A stretch of DNA of 64,000 nt from Blastococcus_B deserti (GTDB lineage: Bacteria > Actinomycetota > Actinomycetes > Mycobacteriales > Geodermatophilaceae), in assembly GCF_042682525.1 (NCBI RefSeq), contig NZ_JBHUHP010000016.1:124001-188000 (forward strand). The letters are read 5' to 3'. The translations under genes were made by a program, and so were the position numbers. The notes beneath the pieces were generated by a model, which worked only from the letters and a program-made list of their open reading frames with translations, made no database searches and was not told the DNA's origin. Shown piece by piece: positions 34,070-42,700 of this stretch. Position 1 is the stretch's first letter. The number at the start of each line of letters is the position of its first letter.

Positions 34070-34905
34070 CCACCCTCTTCGACGGGCTCTTCGACGACGC
34101 GGCCCTGTTCCCGCCCGGGAACGCCTCCATGGCCGCCGCCGTCCCGGCTCACCGTGAGCTGCGCGAGCGGCTCGGGCGCCTCGTCGGCCCCTTCGTCGTA
34201 CCGGCCGCCCGGCTCGACGAGCTGAGCGCGCACCTCGACGCCGGCCCGGCGTTCGAGATTTCGCTGATCGTGGCGGCCGGTGACCTGCCGGCCGCCGTGC
34301 GGCGGGTCGAGGAGGACCCGGGCCTGACCCTGGCCGCGGTCGAGGTGCCGGTCGTCGCAGACGCGGAGGCCGCGGCCGAGGCGGTGCGCGCACTGGACGA
34401 GGTCCTGCCCGCCACCGTGCCGGCGGCGGTCGAGCTCCCCCGCTCGGTGGCGCGGGACGAGGTGCTCGACGTCCTCGCCGGCACCCGGTACCGCGCGAAG
34501 CTGCGCACCGGTGGCGTGCGGGCGGAGCTGTTCCCGTCCGTCTCGGAACTCGCGGAGACGCTGCACGCCTGCGTCGCGCGGGACGTGGCGTTCAAGTGCA
34601 CCGCCGGCCTGCACCACGCCGTCCGGTACACCGACCCGGCGACGGGGTTCGAGCACCACGGCTTCCTCAACGTGCTGCTGGCGGTCTCCGCGCTGCCGGC
34701 CGGGGCGCCACCGCAGATCGCCGCGGAGCGCCTGCTCGACTCCGACGCGGGTGGCATGGTCGCGGCCCTCCGGACCTGGCCGCCCCATCGCTCAGGCCGG
34801 GCTCGGGCGCTGTTCACCTCCTTCGGCACCTGCAGCGTGCTCGAGCCCGTCGACGACCTCGTCGCGCTCGGCCTGCTGCCCTCCCCGGATCGGATCCCCG
34901 CGTGA
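34066..34905 (+). CDS. Conserved protein of unknown function between homogentisate dioxygenase and fumarylacetoacetase genes
   Basis: The 279-residue soluble protein overlaps its neighbours by four bases on each side (GTGA and GTGA), so it is tightly coupled to both. No family name is certain. The alternating hydrophobic strands and helices (FVVPAARLDELS, FEISLIVAAG, LAAVEVPVVAD, TVPAAVELPRS, YRAKLRTGG, DVAFKCTAGLHHAVRY) look like a TIM-barrel. Conserved-looking charged residues sit at strand ends: Lys-x-Arg-Thr-Gly-Gly, Phe-Lys-Cys-Thr-Ala-Gly and His-His. Its position is exactly where a maleylacetoacetate isomerase would be expected, and no glutathione-type isomerase gene is present in the window. 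That makes it a candidate for a glutathione-independent isomerase, which is speculation from position. Confidence 0.75.
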   Translation: MTTLFDGLFDDAALFPPGNASMAAAVPAHRELRERLGRLVGPFVVPAARLDELSAHLDAGPAFEISLIVAAGDLPAAVRRVEEDPGLTLAAVEVPVVADAEAAAEAVRALDEVLPATVPAAVELPRSVARDEVLDVLAGTRYRAKLRTGGVRAELFPSVSELAETLHACVARDVAFKCTAGLHHAVRYTDPATGFEHHGFLNVLLAVSALPAGAPPQIAAERLLDSDAGGMVAALRTWPPHRSGRARALFTSFGTCSVLEPVDDLVALGLLPSPDRIPA

Positions 34906-36116
34906 CCGCGAACGCCCAGAGCTGGCTCGACCTGCCCGACGACACCGGGTTCGGACTGGGCAACCTGCCCTACGGTGTCTTCTCCGACGCCTCCGGCCGC
35001 CGTCGCACCGGCGTGGGGATCGGCGACTTCGTGCTCGACCTGCACGCGGTCACCGGCGACGACGTCCACGCGACGGGGTCCCTCAACGCCTTCATGGCCC
35101 GGGGGCCGGAGGCGTGGCAGGCCCTGCGCACGGAGCTGACGACCTGGCTCACCGACGCGGCGCACCGGGAGAAGGTGGAGCCGCGCCTGCTGGCACGGAC
35201 CGACGTGACGATGCACCTGCCGATCGAGGTGGCCGACTACGTCGACTTCTACAGCTCGCAGCACCACGCGGAGAACCTGGGCCGGATGTTCCGGCCCGAC
35301 TCCCCGCCGCTGACCCCCAACTGGAAGCACCTGCCCATCGGCTACCACGGCCGCTCCGGCACGGTCCAGGTCTCGGGCACCCCGGTGGTCCGCCCGGCTG
35401 GGCAGCGCAAGGTGCCGTCCGACGACGCCCCGACGTTCGGACCGTCGCAGCGCCTGGACATCGAGGCGGAGATCGGCTTCGTCGTCGGCACCCCGTCGGA
35501 ACTCGGCCGACCGGTGCCGCTGGGCGACTTCGCCGATCACGTGTTCGGCGTCTGCCTGGTCAACGACTGGTCCGCCCGCGACCTGCAGGCCTGGGAGTAC
35601 GTGCCCCTGGGCCCCTTCCTGGGCAAGTCGTTCCTCACGTCGGTCTCGCCGTGGGTAGTGCCGCTGGCTGCCTTCGGCGAGGCCCGCGTGAATCCCCCGG
35701 CCCGGGACCCGAAGCCCCTCCCCTACCTCGACGACACCGACGGCGAGCCCTGGGGCCTCGACATCGCCATCGAGGTGCGCCTGAACGGCGAGCTGATCTC
35801 GTGCCCGCCGTTCGACCTCATGTACTGGACGCCCGCGCAGCAGCTGGCGCACATGACCGTCAACGGCGCCAGCCTGCGCACCGGCGACCTGTTCGCCTCG
35901 GGCACCGTCTCCGGCCCCCGGTCGGACCAGCGCGGCTCGTTCATCGAGCTCTCCTGGGGCGGGAAGGAGCCGTTGGAACTCTCCGACGGAAGCACCCGGA
36001 CGTTCCTCGAGGACGGCGACGTCGTCACCCTCACCGCGACCGCACCGGGAGCGGGAGGCAGCCGGATCTCCCTCGGCGAGGTCACCGGCCGGATCGAACC
36101 GGCGACCATGCCGTGA
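34902..36116 (+). CDS. fahA: Fumarylacetoacetase
   Basis: The 404-residue protein matches fumarylacetoacetate hydrolase. An N-terminal SH3-like part (GFGLGNLPYGVF, GVGIGDFVLDL) is followed by the catalytic domain with YVDFYSSQHHAENLGRMFRP (catalytic His), LPIGYHGRSGTVQVSG, LDIEAEIGFVVG (metal-binding Glu residues) and LVNDWSARDLQAWEYVPLGP. It splits fumarylacetoacetate into fumarate and acetoacetate, the last step of homogentisate breakdown. The GTG start overlaps the preceding stop. The aldehyde dehydrogenase gene begins 79 bases after its stop. Confidence 0.92.
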   Translation: MTANAQSWLDLPDDTGFGLGNLPYGVFSDASGRRRTGVGIGDFVLDLHAVTGDDVHATGSLNAFMARGPEAWQALRTELTTWLTDAAHREKVEPRLLARTDVTMHLPIEVADYVDFYSSQHHAENLGRMFRPDSPPLTPNWKHLPIGYHGRSGTVQVSGTPVVRPAGQRKVPSDDAPTFGPSQRLDIEAEIGFVVGTPSELGRPVPLGDFADHVFGVCLVNDWSARDLQAWEYVPLGPFLGKSFLTSVSPWVVPLAAFGEARVNPPARDPKPLPYLDDTDGEPWGLDIAIEVRLNGELISCPPFDLMYWTPAQQLAHMTVNGASLRTGDLFASGTVSGPRSDQRGSFIELSWGGKEPLELSDGSTRTFLEDGDVVTLTATAPGAGGSRISLGEVTGRIEPATMP

Positions 36117-36195
36117 GCACCCCCGCACCCTTCGTCGGTGGCCCCGCCGGCGTCCTGAACCCCACCGCCCCCGGCACCGACCCAGGAGGACAACG

Positions 36196-37644
36196 ATGAC
36201 CACCCCCACCGTGACGACGCCCGTGGACACCGCGTCGGAAACGCCCACGTACGACAGCCTGTTGGCGAGCATCACCGACGCCGACGGCCGCGAGATCCTC
36301 GACCCGGCCACCGGTGAGGTCGTCGGCCGAGTCGCCTTCGGGTCCCCGGAGGACGTGGACCGCGCCGTCGAGCGCGTCCGTGCCGCCCAGCCGGCCTGGG
36401 CGGCCCGGCCGGACTCCGAGCGGATCGACCTGCTGCTCCGTGCGGCCGACGCCATCGAGGCGGCGGCCGAGTCCCTCGCCGAGCTGCTCTCCCGCGAGCA
36501 GGGCAAGCCCCTCAACGGGCCCAACGCCCGTTTCGAGGTCGGCGCCTGTGCCGCGTGGCTGCGTGCCACCGCGGCGACCCCGCTGCCGGTGGAGACCGTC
36601 GTCGACGACGAGGAGACGCACGCGGAGCTGCACTACCGGCCCGTCGGCGTCGTCGGCGCCATCGGCCCCTGGAACTGGCCCATGATGATCACCATCTGGC
36701 AGATCGCCCCGGCCCTGCGCATGGGCAACACCGTGGTGGTCAAGCCGTCGGAGTACACCCCGCTCAGCGTGCTGGCGCTCGTGGAGGTCATCAACGGCGT
36801 GCTGCCGGACGACGTCCTCGTGGCCGTGCCCGGCGAGGGCGAGGTGGGCGCACGCCTGTCCAGTCACGCGGGAGTCGACAAGGTGATGTTCACCGGTTCC
36901 ACGCGCACCGGCCAGGCCATCATCAGGAGCTCGGCCGACACCGTGAAGCGGCTGACGCTCGAGCTCGGTGGCAACGACGCGGGCATCGTCCTGCCCGACG
37001 TCGACCCGAAGGCCATCGTCGAGGGGCTGTTCTGGGGCGCCTTCATCAACACCGGGCAGACCTGCGCGGCGCTCAAGCGCCTCTACGTGCACACCGACGT
37101 CTACGACGACGTGTGCGCCGCACTCGCCGAGGTCGCCCAGGCCATGCCTATGGGTCGCGGCCTGGACGAGCAGAACGTGCTGGGCCCGCTGCAGAACGAG
37201 GCGCAGTACGACATCGTCGCGCGGCTGGTCGACGCCGCGCGAGAGTCCGGCGCCAAGATCCTCGTCGGCGGCAACCCCGACCCCGAGGCTCCTGGCTACT
37301 TCTACCCGGCCACGCTGGTGGCCGACGTCGACGACGAGAACCCGCTGGTTGCCGAGGAGCAGTTCGGTCCGGCCCTGCCGATCGTCCGCTACACCGATGT
37401 CGACGACGCCGTCGCCATGGCCAACCGCCTGGACGTCGGTCTCGGCGCGTCGGTCTGGAGCGCCGACCGCGACGCGGCCCGCGCCGTCGCCGCCCGGTTG
37501 GAGGCCGGCACCGTCTGGATCAACTCCCACGGCGGTGTGCACCCGATGATCCCGTTCGGCGGGGTCAAGAAGTCCGGCTACGGGCTGGAGTTCGGCGCCG
37601 AGGGACTCAAGGCGGTCGCCGTGCCGCAGGTGATCAACGGCTGA
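36196..37644 (+). CDS. NAD(P)-dependent aldehyde dehydrogenase
   Basis: The 482-residue protein is a complete ALDH: GAIGPWNWPMMI with catalytic Asn at about 160, VVKPSEYTPL (cofactor Lys), FTGSTRTGQ, LELGGNDAGI with general-base Glu at about 256, and NTGQTCAALKR with catalytic Cys at about 290. It oxidises an aldehyde to the acid. In this setting it most likely turns the amine-oxidase product (an arylacetaldehyde) into the arylacetate that feeds the hydroxylase, closing the gap between the two operons. The start follows AGGAGGACAACG. A strong hairpin follows the stop. Confidence 0.87.
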   Translation: MTTPTVTTPVDTASETPTYDSLLASITDADGREILDPATGEVVGRVAFGSPEDVDRAVERVRAAQPAWAARPDSERIDLLLRAADAIEAAAESLAELLSREQGKPLNGPNARFEVGACAAWLRATAATPLPVETVVDDEETHAELHYRPVGVVGAIGPWNWPMMITIWQIAPALRMGNTVVVKPSEYTPLSVLALVEVINGVLPDDVLVAVPGEGEVGARLSSHAGVDKVMFTGSTRTGQAIIRSSADTVKRLTLELGGNDAGIVLPDVDPKAIVEGLFWGAFINTGQTCAALKRLYVHTDVYDDVCAALAEVAQAMPMGRGLDEQNVLGPLQNEAQYDIVARLVDAARESGAKILVGGNPDPEAPGYFYPATLVADVDDENPLVAEEQFGPALPIVRYTDVDDAVAMANRLDVGLGASVWSADRDAARAVAARLEAGTVWINSHGGVHPMIPFGGVKKSGYGLEFGAEGLKAVAVPQVING

Positions 37645-37656
37645 GAGGCCACGACG

Positions 37657-37687
37657 CGGCCCCGGTCCCCTCACGGGGCCGGGGCCG
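37657..37687 (+). terminator. Strong hairpin terminator after the aldehyde dehydrogenase gene
   Basis: CGGCCCCGG pairs with CCGGGGCCG, and the inner CCCC/GGGG can pair as well. It starts 12 bases after the stop and marks the end of the homogentisate operon. Confidence 0.75.
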
Positions 37688-37731
37688 TGTCGCATCTGAG
37701 ACCCTGCACCTCGTGGCGACCGTAGTGTGGA

Positions 37732-37756
37732 ACCGTCCGATCACTGAGAGGGACGG
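37732..37756. promoter_or_regulatory. Candidate IclR autoregulatory site
   Basis: ACCGTCCGAT at 37732-37741 repeats the half-site ACCGTTCGAT of the operator at 30221 with one change. CCGTCC and GGGACGG form an inverted pair around it. It ends about seven bases before the IclR start codon. Confidence 0.4.
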
Positions 37757-37762
37757 CGAGTA

Positions 37763-38452
37763 GTGGCAGACGACGACGGGGCAGTCCCCCAGTCCCAGAC
37801 GCTGGACCGCGGCATCCGCATCCTCGAGCACCTGGCCGCGGTGGGCACCCCCCAGACGATCGCGGACATCGGCCAGACCCTCGCGCTCCACCGGTCGATC
37901 ACCTACCGCCTGCTACGCACCCTGGAAGATCACCAGCTCGTCGAGCGGGACACCGTCGGGCGGTACCGGCTCGGACTCGGCATCTCCGGGCTCGCCCGCG
38001 GCGTGCGGAGCGACCTCCAGACGGCCGCGCTCCCGCGCCTCGACGCCCTGGTGGCGGAGCTCGGGATGACGGCCTTCCTCGTCGTCCGGGCAGGGGACGA
38101 GGCGGTGACCGTCGCCAGCGTCGAACCGCAGGACACGACGGCGCACGTCGTCTACCGGCCGGGCACCCGCCACCCCGTCGGCCGAGGGGCGCCGGGCCTC
38201 GCGCTGCTCATGCCGGAGCCGCCGTCACCCGACGACCGGGACGCCCTGCGAGCGGCGCGGGAGACCGGCTGGGCCAGCTCGCACGGGGAGGTCATCCCGG
38301 GCCTGCGCTCGATCGCCGTGCCTGTCCTGGGGCCGGACGGTGGAGCGAGGGCCGCACTGGCTGTCGTCTTCGTCGACGAGGCAGCCGACGTGGAGACGGT
38401 GGGCCACGCCGTGGCGGCAGCTGCGGAGAAGATCACCGCCGGCCTGCGCTGA
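37763..38452 (+). CDS. IclR family transcriptional regulator
   Basis: The 229-residue protein has the IclR winged helix at the N-terminus (about 12-70: SQTLDRGIRILEHLAAV, TLALHRSITYRLLRTLEDHQ, GRYRLGLGISGLA). The effector domain (about 85-229) contains RHPVGRGAPGLALL and a GVIPGLRSIAVPVLG-like end (EVIPGLRSIAVPVLGPDGG). IclR proteins commonly control aromatic and acetate catabolism and bind small aromatic or organic acids. It follows the homogentisate operon, and operator-like sites precede this gene, the operon and the chemoreceptor gene. The GTG start is near a GGCGAG box, a weak ribosome site. Confidence 0.85.
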   Translation: MADDDGAVPQSQTLDRGIRILEHLAAVGTPQTIADIGQTLALHRSITYRLLRTLEDHQLVERDTVGRYRLGLGISGLARGVRSDLQTAALPRLDALVAELGMTAFLVVRAGDEAVTVASVEPQDTTAHVVYRPGTRHPVGRGAPGLALLMPEPPSPDDRDALRAARETGWASSHGEVIPGLRSIAVPVLGPDGGARAALAVVFVDEAADVETVGHAVAAAAEKITAGLR

Positions 38453-38476
38453 CCCGCCGCCCACCCTCCGGGGAGG

Positions 38477-39099
38477 TCAGGTGCGAGTACCTGTGGTCGG
38501 CCGGAGGCCGAGCACCTTCAAGGCGTACTTCACCGCCGGCCCGGCTCCCAGCACGATGGCCACCGCGCCAACTCCTACGGGGCCGCACCAGGACGACGCC
38601 CAGCAGCAGCCCCGCTCACTCGGCCCATGCCCGGGCCACGCCGATCGGCACACCGCTGCGCAGGTGTACGGCCACCATCAGCCCGTCCCGTGGTCCGGGC
38701 CCGAGATGTGCCCCACGTACGTGGCGCACCCGAACGCGAAGACGACGATGCCCGACACGAGCACCACCAGCCGCGACACCGGTCCCGCATCAACGACCTG
38801 ACGGAGTACCGGGGCAGCGAGCAGCACGTCCAGCACCAGCCGATCGTGAGCACGTCGAGCAGCGTTCCGAGCCCTGGCCCCACGCCGGCCGCGGCGACGA
38901 GGGCGACCAGGACAGCCCCTACCGCGACCGACGTCGCGCCCACGCCCACACCCAGGCGGTCGGCCAGCCCGATGTGGAGGACCTCCCACGGCGCCTCACC
39001 GAGCTCGGCGCGGGTGGTCAGCCAGACACCCGTGGCACTGAAGACCAACCCGACGAGGAGCTGGCCGACTCGCCCCGCCAGGCTGCGCCGCTGGATCAA
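38477..39099 (-). pseudogene. YczE/YyaS/YitT-like membrane protein, frameshifted
   Basis: The start (RVGQLLVGLVFSATGVWLTT, then APWEVLHIGLADRLGVGVGA and LLDVLTIG) is a normal YczE-like N-terminus. After about residue 88 the frame is wrong. The true continuation (LVLDVLLAAPVLRQVVDAGP, LVVLVSGIVVFAFGCATYVG) is in a second frame. The end (AVAIVLGAGPAVKYALKVLG) is in a third, stopping at 38477. At least two frameshifts are therefore present. Function of the intact family is unknown. Confidence 0.7.
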
Positions 39100-39130
39100 A
39101 GGAACGGAGCACCCGCGGGCCAGACCATCG

Positions 39131-40822
39131 TCAGGATCGGAAGTGCGAGACGGCAGCGTGCATCTCGGTTGCCATACGGGTGAGCTCGTCGATCGCGGAC
39201 CGTGCCTGCGCGAGCGCCCCGGTCGTCTGCTCCGATGCGGCCGACACCCCCGAGATGTTCGTCGCGATCTCCGTGGCGCCGAGGGCGGCCTCGCTGACCG
39301 ACCGGGTCATCTCGCTCGTCGTCGCGGTCTGCTCTTCCACGGCCGAGGCGATGGTCGTCTGCCGGTCGGCGATCTGCTGCACGATCGCGGTGATCTCAGC
39401 GATCGCGGTGACCGCCGCCGACGTGTCGCTCTGGATGGCCTCGACGCGGGAGACGATGTCCTCGGTCGCCTTCGCCGTCTCCTGCGCCAGCTCCTTCACC
39501 TCGTTGGCGACCACGGCGAAGCCCTTGCCGGCCTCACCAGCCCTGGCGGCCTCGATCGTCGCGTTGAGTGCCAGCAGGTTCGTCTGCTCGGCGATGCTCG
39601 TGATGACCTTGACGACGTTGCCGATCTCGGTCGAGGACTCGCCCAGCTTCGCGACCGTCGCCGTTGTCGTCTCCGCTGCGCTGACCGCCCGCTCCGCCAC
39701 CTGGCTCGCCTCGGCGGCATTCTGGGAGATCTCCCGGATGGACGCCCCCATCTGCTCGGCGCCGGCAGCAACGGTCTGGACGTTCCGGGAGATCTCACCT
39801 GCGGCCGCTGCCACGACGCCCGTCTGGACGCTGGTCTCCTCGGCCGATGCCGAGATCTGGGAGGACGAAGCGCTCAGCTCCTCCGACGCCGAGGCCACGG
39901 CGTCCGAGGACGCGACGATGGAGCCGATCATGTCGCGCAGCGTCGTGACGGCCGTGTCGAGCGAGGCTGCGGTCTGACCGACCTCGTCCCTGCGGAGGAT
40001 ACCGCTGGATCGCGTGAGATCACCGGCCGCGAGAGCGGCAGCGACCGCCCGCACCTCGTTCAGCGGGCCGACGATCCGCCGCGTCATGAGCACTGACACC
40101 GCCACGACGGCCAGCGCGGCGCAGATGATGCTTGCCACGATGATCGTGGTCAGCCGGTTGTGCGTCTCCGCGGCATCCGCCGCGGTCCCCGCCATGCGCT
40201 CCGTCAGGAGCGTCTTCAGCTCGGTCGTCAGTGTCCAGACGTCGTAGAAGGCGGTCAGGCCGTCGCCGGAGATGACCGCTTCTCCCGCAACCATCCCGGC
40301 GGGGGTTCCCTGCGCATACTCCGCGACTGCCCTGTCGTCGATCTCGGAGTACGCGACCATCGCCTGCTGCAGTCGTTCGAAGATCGCCGCCTCGTCCGCC
40401 GTCAGGTCGTCGGCGGGGAACGCGGCCAGTTCCTGCTCGAGCGCCTCTCGACTCGCGAGGAAACCGCCGCGGTTCTCCGCCGTATCCGCGACGGCGGCGG
40501 CAGGTCCGATGCGGCGCGCCTCCCAGGCGTAGGCCGCCTGCCAGCCGGACATGTCGGCACTCGCGGTCTCGATCCGAGCCACCGTGTCCACGACCTTGTG
40601 CAGGCCCGTGATGCGATCGAGCGACGCCTTGTCCTGACCGAAGCCGACGAGCGATAGGACGCCGATGGTCAGTGCGGCGAGGACCCCGACTGCGCCCACG
40701 GTGAGCATGGTCCCCCGGAGCCCCAACGACCGCCGCCGGCTTGGGCTGTCCTGAGCTCCAGGACCTTCCGGGGTCGGGTGTCCGGCCCCGTCGGGAGCAT
40801 GCAGTGCGACGTCGTCGTTCAT
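39131..40822 (-). CDS. Methyl-accepting chemotaxis protein
   Basis: The 563-residue chemoreceptor has a short cytoplasmic start and a first membrane helix at about 37-59. A four-helix-type periplasmic sensor follows (about 60-220, mostly helical). The second membrane helix is at about 225-245, a HAMP domain (RRIVGPLNEVRAVAAALAAG, GDLT) comes next, and a long coiled coil carries the conserved hairpin tip EQTNLLALNATIEAARAGEA with GKGFAVVANEVKELA. It senses an extracellular or periplasmic ligand and signals to a CheA kinase located elsewhere. No other che genes are nearby. It sits directly beyond the aromatic catabolic genes, and its upstream region carries an operator-like 17-mer matching that of the homogentisate operon, so an aromatic compound is a plausible ligand. 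Confidence 0.88.
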   Translation of the reverse strand: MNDDVALHAPDGAGHPTPEGPGAQDSPSRRRSLGLRGTMLTVGAVGVLAALTIGVLSLVGFGQDKASLDRITGLHKVVDTVARIETASADMSGWQAAYAWEARRIGPAAAVADTAENRGGFLASREALEQELAAFPADDLTADEAAIFERLQQAMVAYSEIDDRAVAEYAQGTPAGMVAGEAVISGDGLTAFYDVWTLTTELKTLLTERMAGTAADAAETHNRLTTIIVASIICAALAVVAVSVLMTRRIVGPLNEVRAVAAALAAGDLTRSSGILRRDEVGQTAASLDTAVTTLRDMIGSIVASSDAVASASEELSASSSQISASAEETSVQTGVVAAAAGEISRNVQTVAAGAEQMGASIREISQNAAEASQVAERAVSAAETTTATVAKLGESSTEIGNVVKVITSIAEQTNLLALNATIEAARAGEAGKGFAVVANEVKELAQETAKATEDIVSRVEAIQSDTSAAVTAIAEITAIVQQIADRQTTIASAVEEQTATTSEMTRSVSEAALGATEIATNISGVSAASEQTTGALAQARSAIDELTRMATEMHAAVSHFRS

Positions 40823-40876
40823 GCGGAATCTCGATTCTGGACCCAGGCCGGGTGTCCGCGGCTCACGGAAACGCGC

Positions 40877-40893
40877 CGTCCGCCTATCGGACG
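40877..40893. promoter_or_regulatory. Operator-like palindrome upstream of the chemoreceptor gene
   Basis: CGTCCGCCTATCGGACG, part of the larger palindrome GCCGTCCG-CCTAT-CGGACGGC (40875-40895), differs from the site at 30223 at three of 17 positions. It lies 55 bases upstream of the start at 40822. A second imperfect inverted repeat (CGCGCCG ... CGGCGCG) encloses it. Confidence 0.5.
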
Positions 40894-41004
40894 GCTTATT
40901 CGATAAACGGCGCGACCATGGCGCTTGTTGAGCCGAGTGCGACCAGAACCCGCCGTCGACTCAGGGAGCCGAGGACATGGGACTCGCTGTCCGACGACCG
41001 GTGG

Positions 41005-41210
41005 TCAGTGCCCCAGGTTCAGCTAGACCACGCCGGCCACCACGAGGACGACGCCGATCATCTGCCAGAGGGACAAGGCTTAGCCGAGGAACACCGCCCC
41101 GATCGCGGCGACGGCCGGCGTGCCCACGCTCGACAGGATCGCGTAGGCGAGCCCCCACGGCACCGTCTTCACGACGTGCGCCAGAAGCAGGATCAAGCGG
41201 TGCAGACGGC
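41005..41210 (-). pseudogene. Small multidrug resistance (SMR/EmrE-like) transporter remnant
   Basis: In one minus-strand frame the region reads LLLAHVVKTVPWGLAYAILS, then SVGTPAVAAIGAVFLG, a stop (TAA, 41080-41082), ALSLWQMIGVVLVVAGVV, a stop (TAG, 41023-41025), and LNLGH. This is the C-terminal two-thirds of an SMR protein with two in-frame stops, and the first helix with the essential Glu is missing. The decay is real rather than a single sequencing error. Confidence 0.7.
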
Positions 41211-41353
41211 CCACGCGGCCAGCCGCCGAAGGAGCCGTGGCGGGGGACGTTCATCGATAGCGCAAGGAGCCGATGTTGTCGGCGAAGGGCCCTCTCCGAC
41301 GCGTGCCGCGACGTGCCGGCGACGGTGCGACGCTATTCATCGATCGCGGCGAT

Positions 41354-41480
41354 AAGGCACGTGGAAGGCACGGCGCCAACCCGACTCGGCTCGTATCAGC
41401 GCATACCTACCTGGACACCCCCACCCTTCCAAGCTGGCCATGCCGGTTCGATCCCGGTCACCCGCTCCACGCAAAACGGC
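41354..41480 (+). repeat. Direct repeat copy 3 with tRNA-Gly(UCC) 3' half (attachment-site scar)
   Basis: Bases 41422-41469 contain CCTTCCAAGCTGG, the T-arm GCCGG-TTCGATC-CCGGT and CACCCGCTCCA, identical over the T-arm and acceptor to copy 2. The upstream flank keeps AAGGCACGTGGAAGGCACGG; the GACCAGCCAACATGG part has diverged. Copy 2 and copy 3 enclose the amine/homogentisate segment. Confidence 0.7.
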
Positions 41481-41902
41481 AGGTTGTATGGCCTGTCAGA
41501 CGTACTGGAGGACCCTCCGGGAGGCCCGTTCCAGGCCCTTGAAGACCCCCGGTTTTCCGCTGCGGGGGTATGGAGGGGTCACGCCCCTCGCTTGAACCGC
41601 CTAGTGAGACAGCCTGTCGGGCCGCCCTTCCGAGCCCGTGACCCGCTTGCGTCATAAGCCAACTCCTCAGGACCTTCGCTGCACGAGCACTCGAGACGCG
41701 CAGGGCGACCGCCACTTCAGGGCCGCGAGGCGGCACGAGACCCTCGCCCTTGAACGCCCTCGCCCTCAAGCGCCGCCGAGGCCGCGTACCTCCTCTGCGT
41801 CGTAAACGAGACAATCGAGACGGCTCACCGCCTACAGCCGTGGGAGGAAGCGGGGCCGCTACGCCGACTCGTCGTCGCACCGTGACGGTGCGTCCGGCCG
41901 CC
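41481..41902. other. Intergenic region after repeat copy 3
   Basis: About 420 bases carry no recognised gene. A small hairpin CGCACCGT-G-ACGGTGCG at 41876-41892 could end the leftward methyltransferase operon. GACCCGCTTGCGTCATAAGC near 41640 resembles tRNA-like debris but cannot be assigned. Confidence 0.35.
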
Positions 41903-42700
41903 TCACACTTCGGGTACGGCGGCCCGGACGATGACCGACACGGCGACGTGCGTCTGCCGGGCGGGCGGGATCAGGATGCGCATCAGTTCGATCACTTCGT
42001 CGGGGAACAGCGGGTAGAGCGCACAGTCGTCCACGCCCAGCGGCTGACGCGTCAGGACCTCGACGTCGACGAACCCGGACCGCTCCAGCTGGTGCACGAA
42101 CTCGTCCTCGGCCAGCGCTCCGGCGACGCATCCGGCCCAGGCCGCGGGATGCGTGAGGATCTCGGCCGGCAGATCCTGTCCCACGGTGAGATCCGAGACG
42201 CAGAGCCGCCCGCCCGGTCGCAACACGCGGGCGCACTCAGCGGCCACCCGCGCCTTGCGCGCGGACAGGTTGATCACACCATTGGAGACGACGACGTCGA
42301 CGGTGTCGTCCCTCAGCGGGATGGCCTCCATCTCCGCCTCGATGGGACGGATGTTGCCCAGCCCTGCCTCCGCGGCCGCCGCGCGGGTGCGCTCCAGCAT
42401 CTCGCGCAGGAAGTCCAGTGCGATCACACGTCCCGACGGGCTGGTCCGCCGACCCGCGAGGATGGTGTCGATCCCGCCGCCGCACCCCACGTCGAGCACG
42501 GTCTCGCCGGGCCGCAGATCGGCGAAGCGCAGGTGGTTGGCCACGCCGAGAGCCCGGTCGACCGCCGCAGGCGGGACGAGCTCGAGCTCCTCCTCGCTGT
42601 AGAACTTCTGCGCCACGGCCGTCGTCGTGGGCGGGACCCTGCGGTATGCCTCCCGGACGATCCGCTTCACCTCGCTCGCGTGCATGAGGTCGCGTGTCAT
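41903..42700 (-). CDS. SAM-dependent methyltransferase, ArsM-like family
   Basis: The 265-residue class I methyltransferase has VLDVGCGGGIDTILAGRRTS at about 78-97, then VIALDFLREML. DVVVSNGVINLSARKARVAA and VLRPGGRLCVSDL come before a C-terminal AGCVAGALAEDEFVHQLERS. The last parts follow the arsenite methyltransferase ArsM pattern (consensus NCVINLxxDK, GECxGGA). The Cys expected near NGVIN is Ser here, while the second (AGC) is kept, so arsenic methylation is doubtful. It is the third gene of an operon behind a sigma factor and its anti-sigma factor, overlapping the latter by four bases, and is related to the divergent methyltransferase at 43655. Confidence 0.8.
   Translation of the reverse strand: MTRDLMHASEVKRIVREAYRRVPPTTTAVAQKFYSEEELELVPPAAVDRALGVANHLRFADLRPGETVLDVGCGGGIDTILAGRRTSPSGRVIALDFLREMLERTRAAAAEAGLGNIRPIEAEMEAIPLRDDTVDVVVSNGVINLSARKARVAAECARVLRPGGRLCVSDLTVGQDLPAEILTHPAAWAGCVAGALAEDEFVHQLERSGFVDVEVLTRQPLGVDDCALYPLFPDEVIELMRILIPPARQTHVAVSVIVRAAVPEV

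Noticed and set aside
40823..40915. Possible flagellar-sigma (FliA-type) promoter before the chemoreceptor gene
   Set aside because: A CCGATA element is present on the minus strand, but no TAAA-type element is at the required spacing. The sequence is better explained by the palindromic operator.
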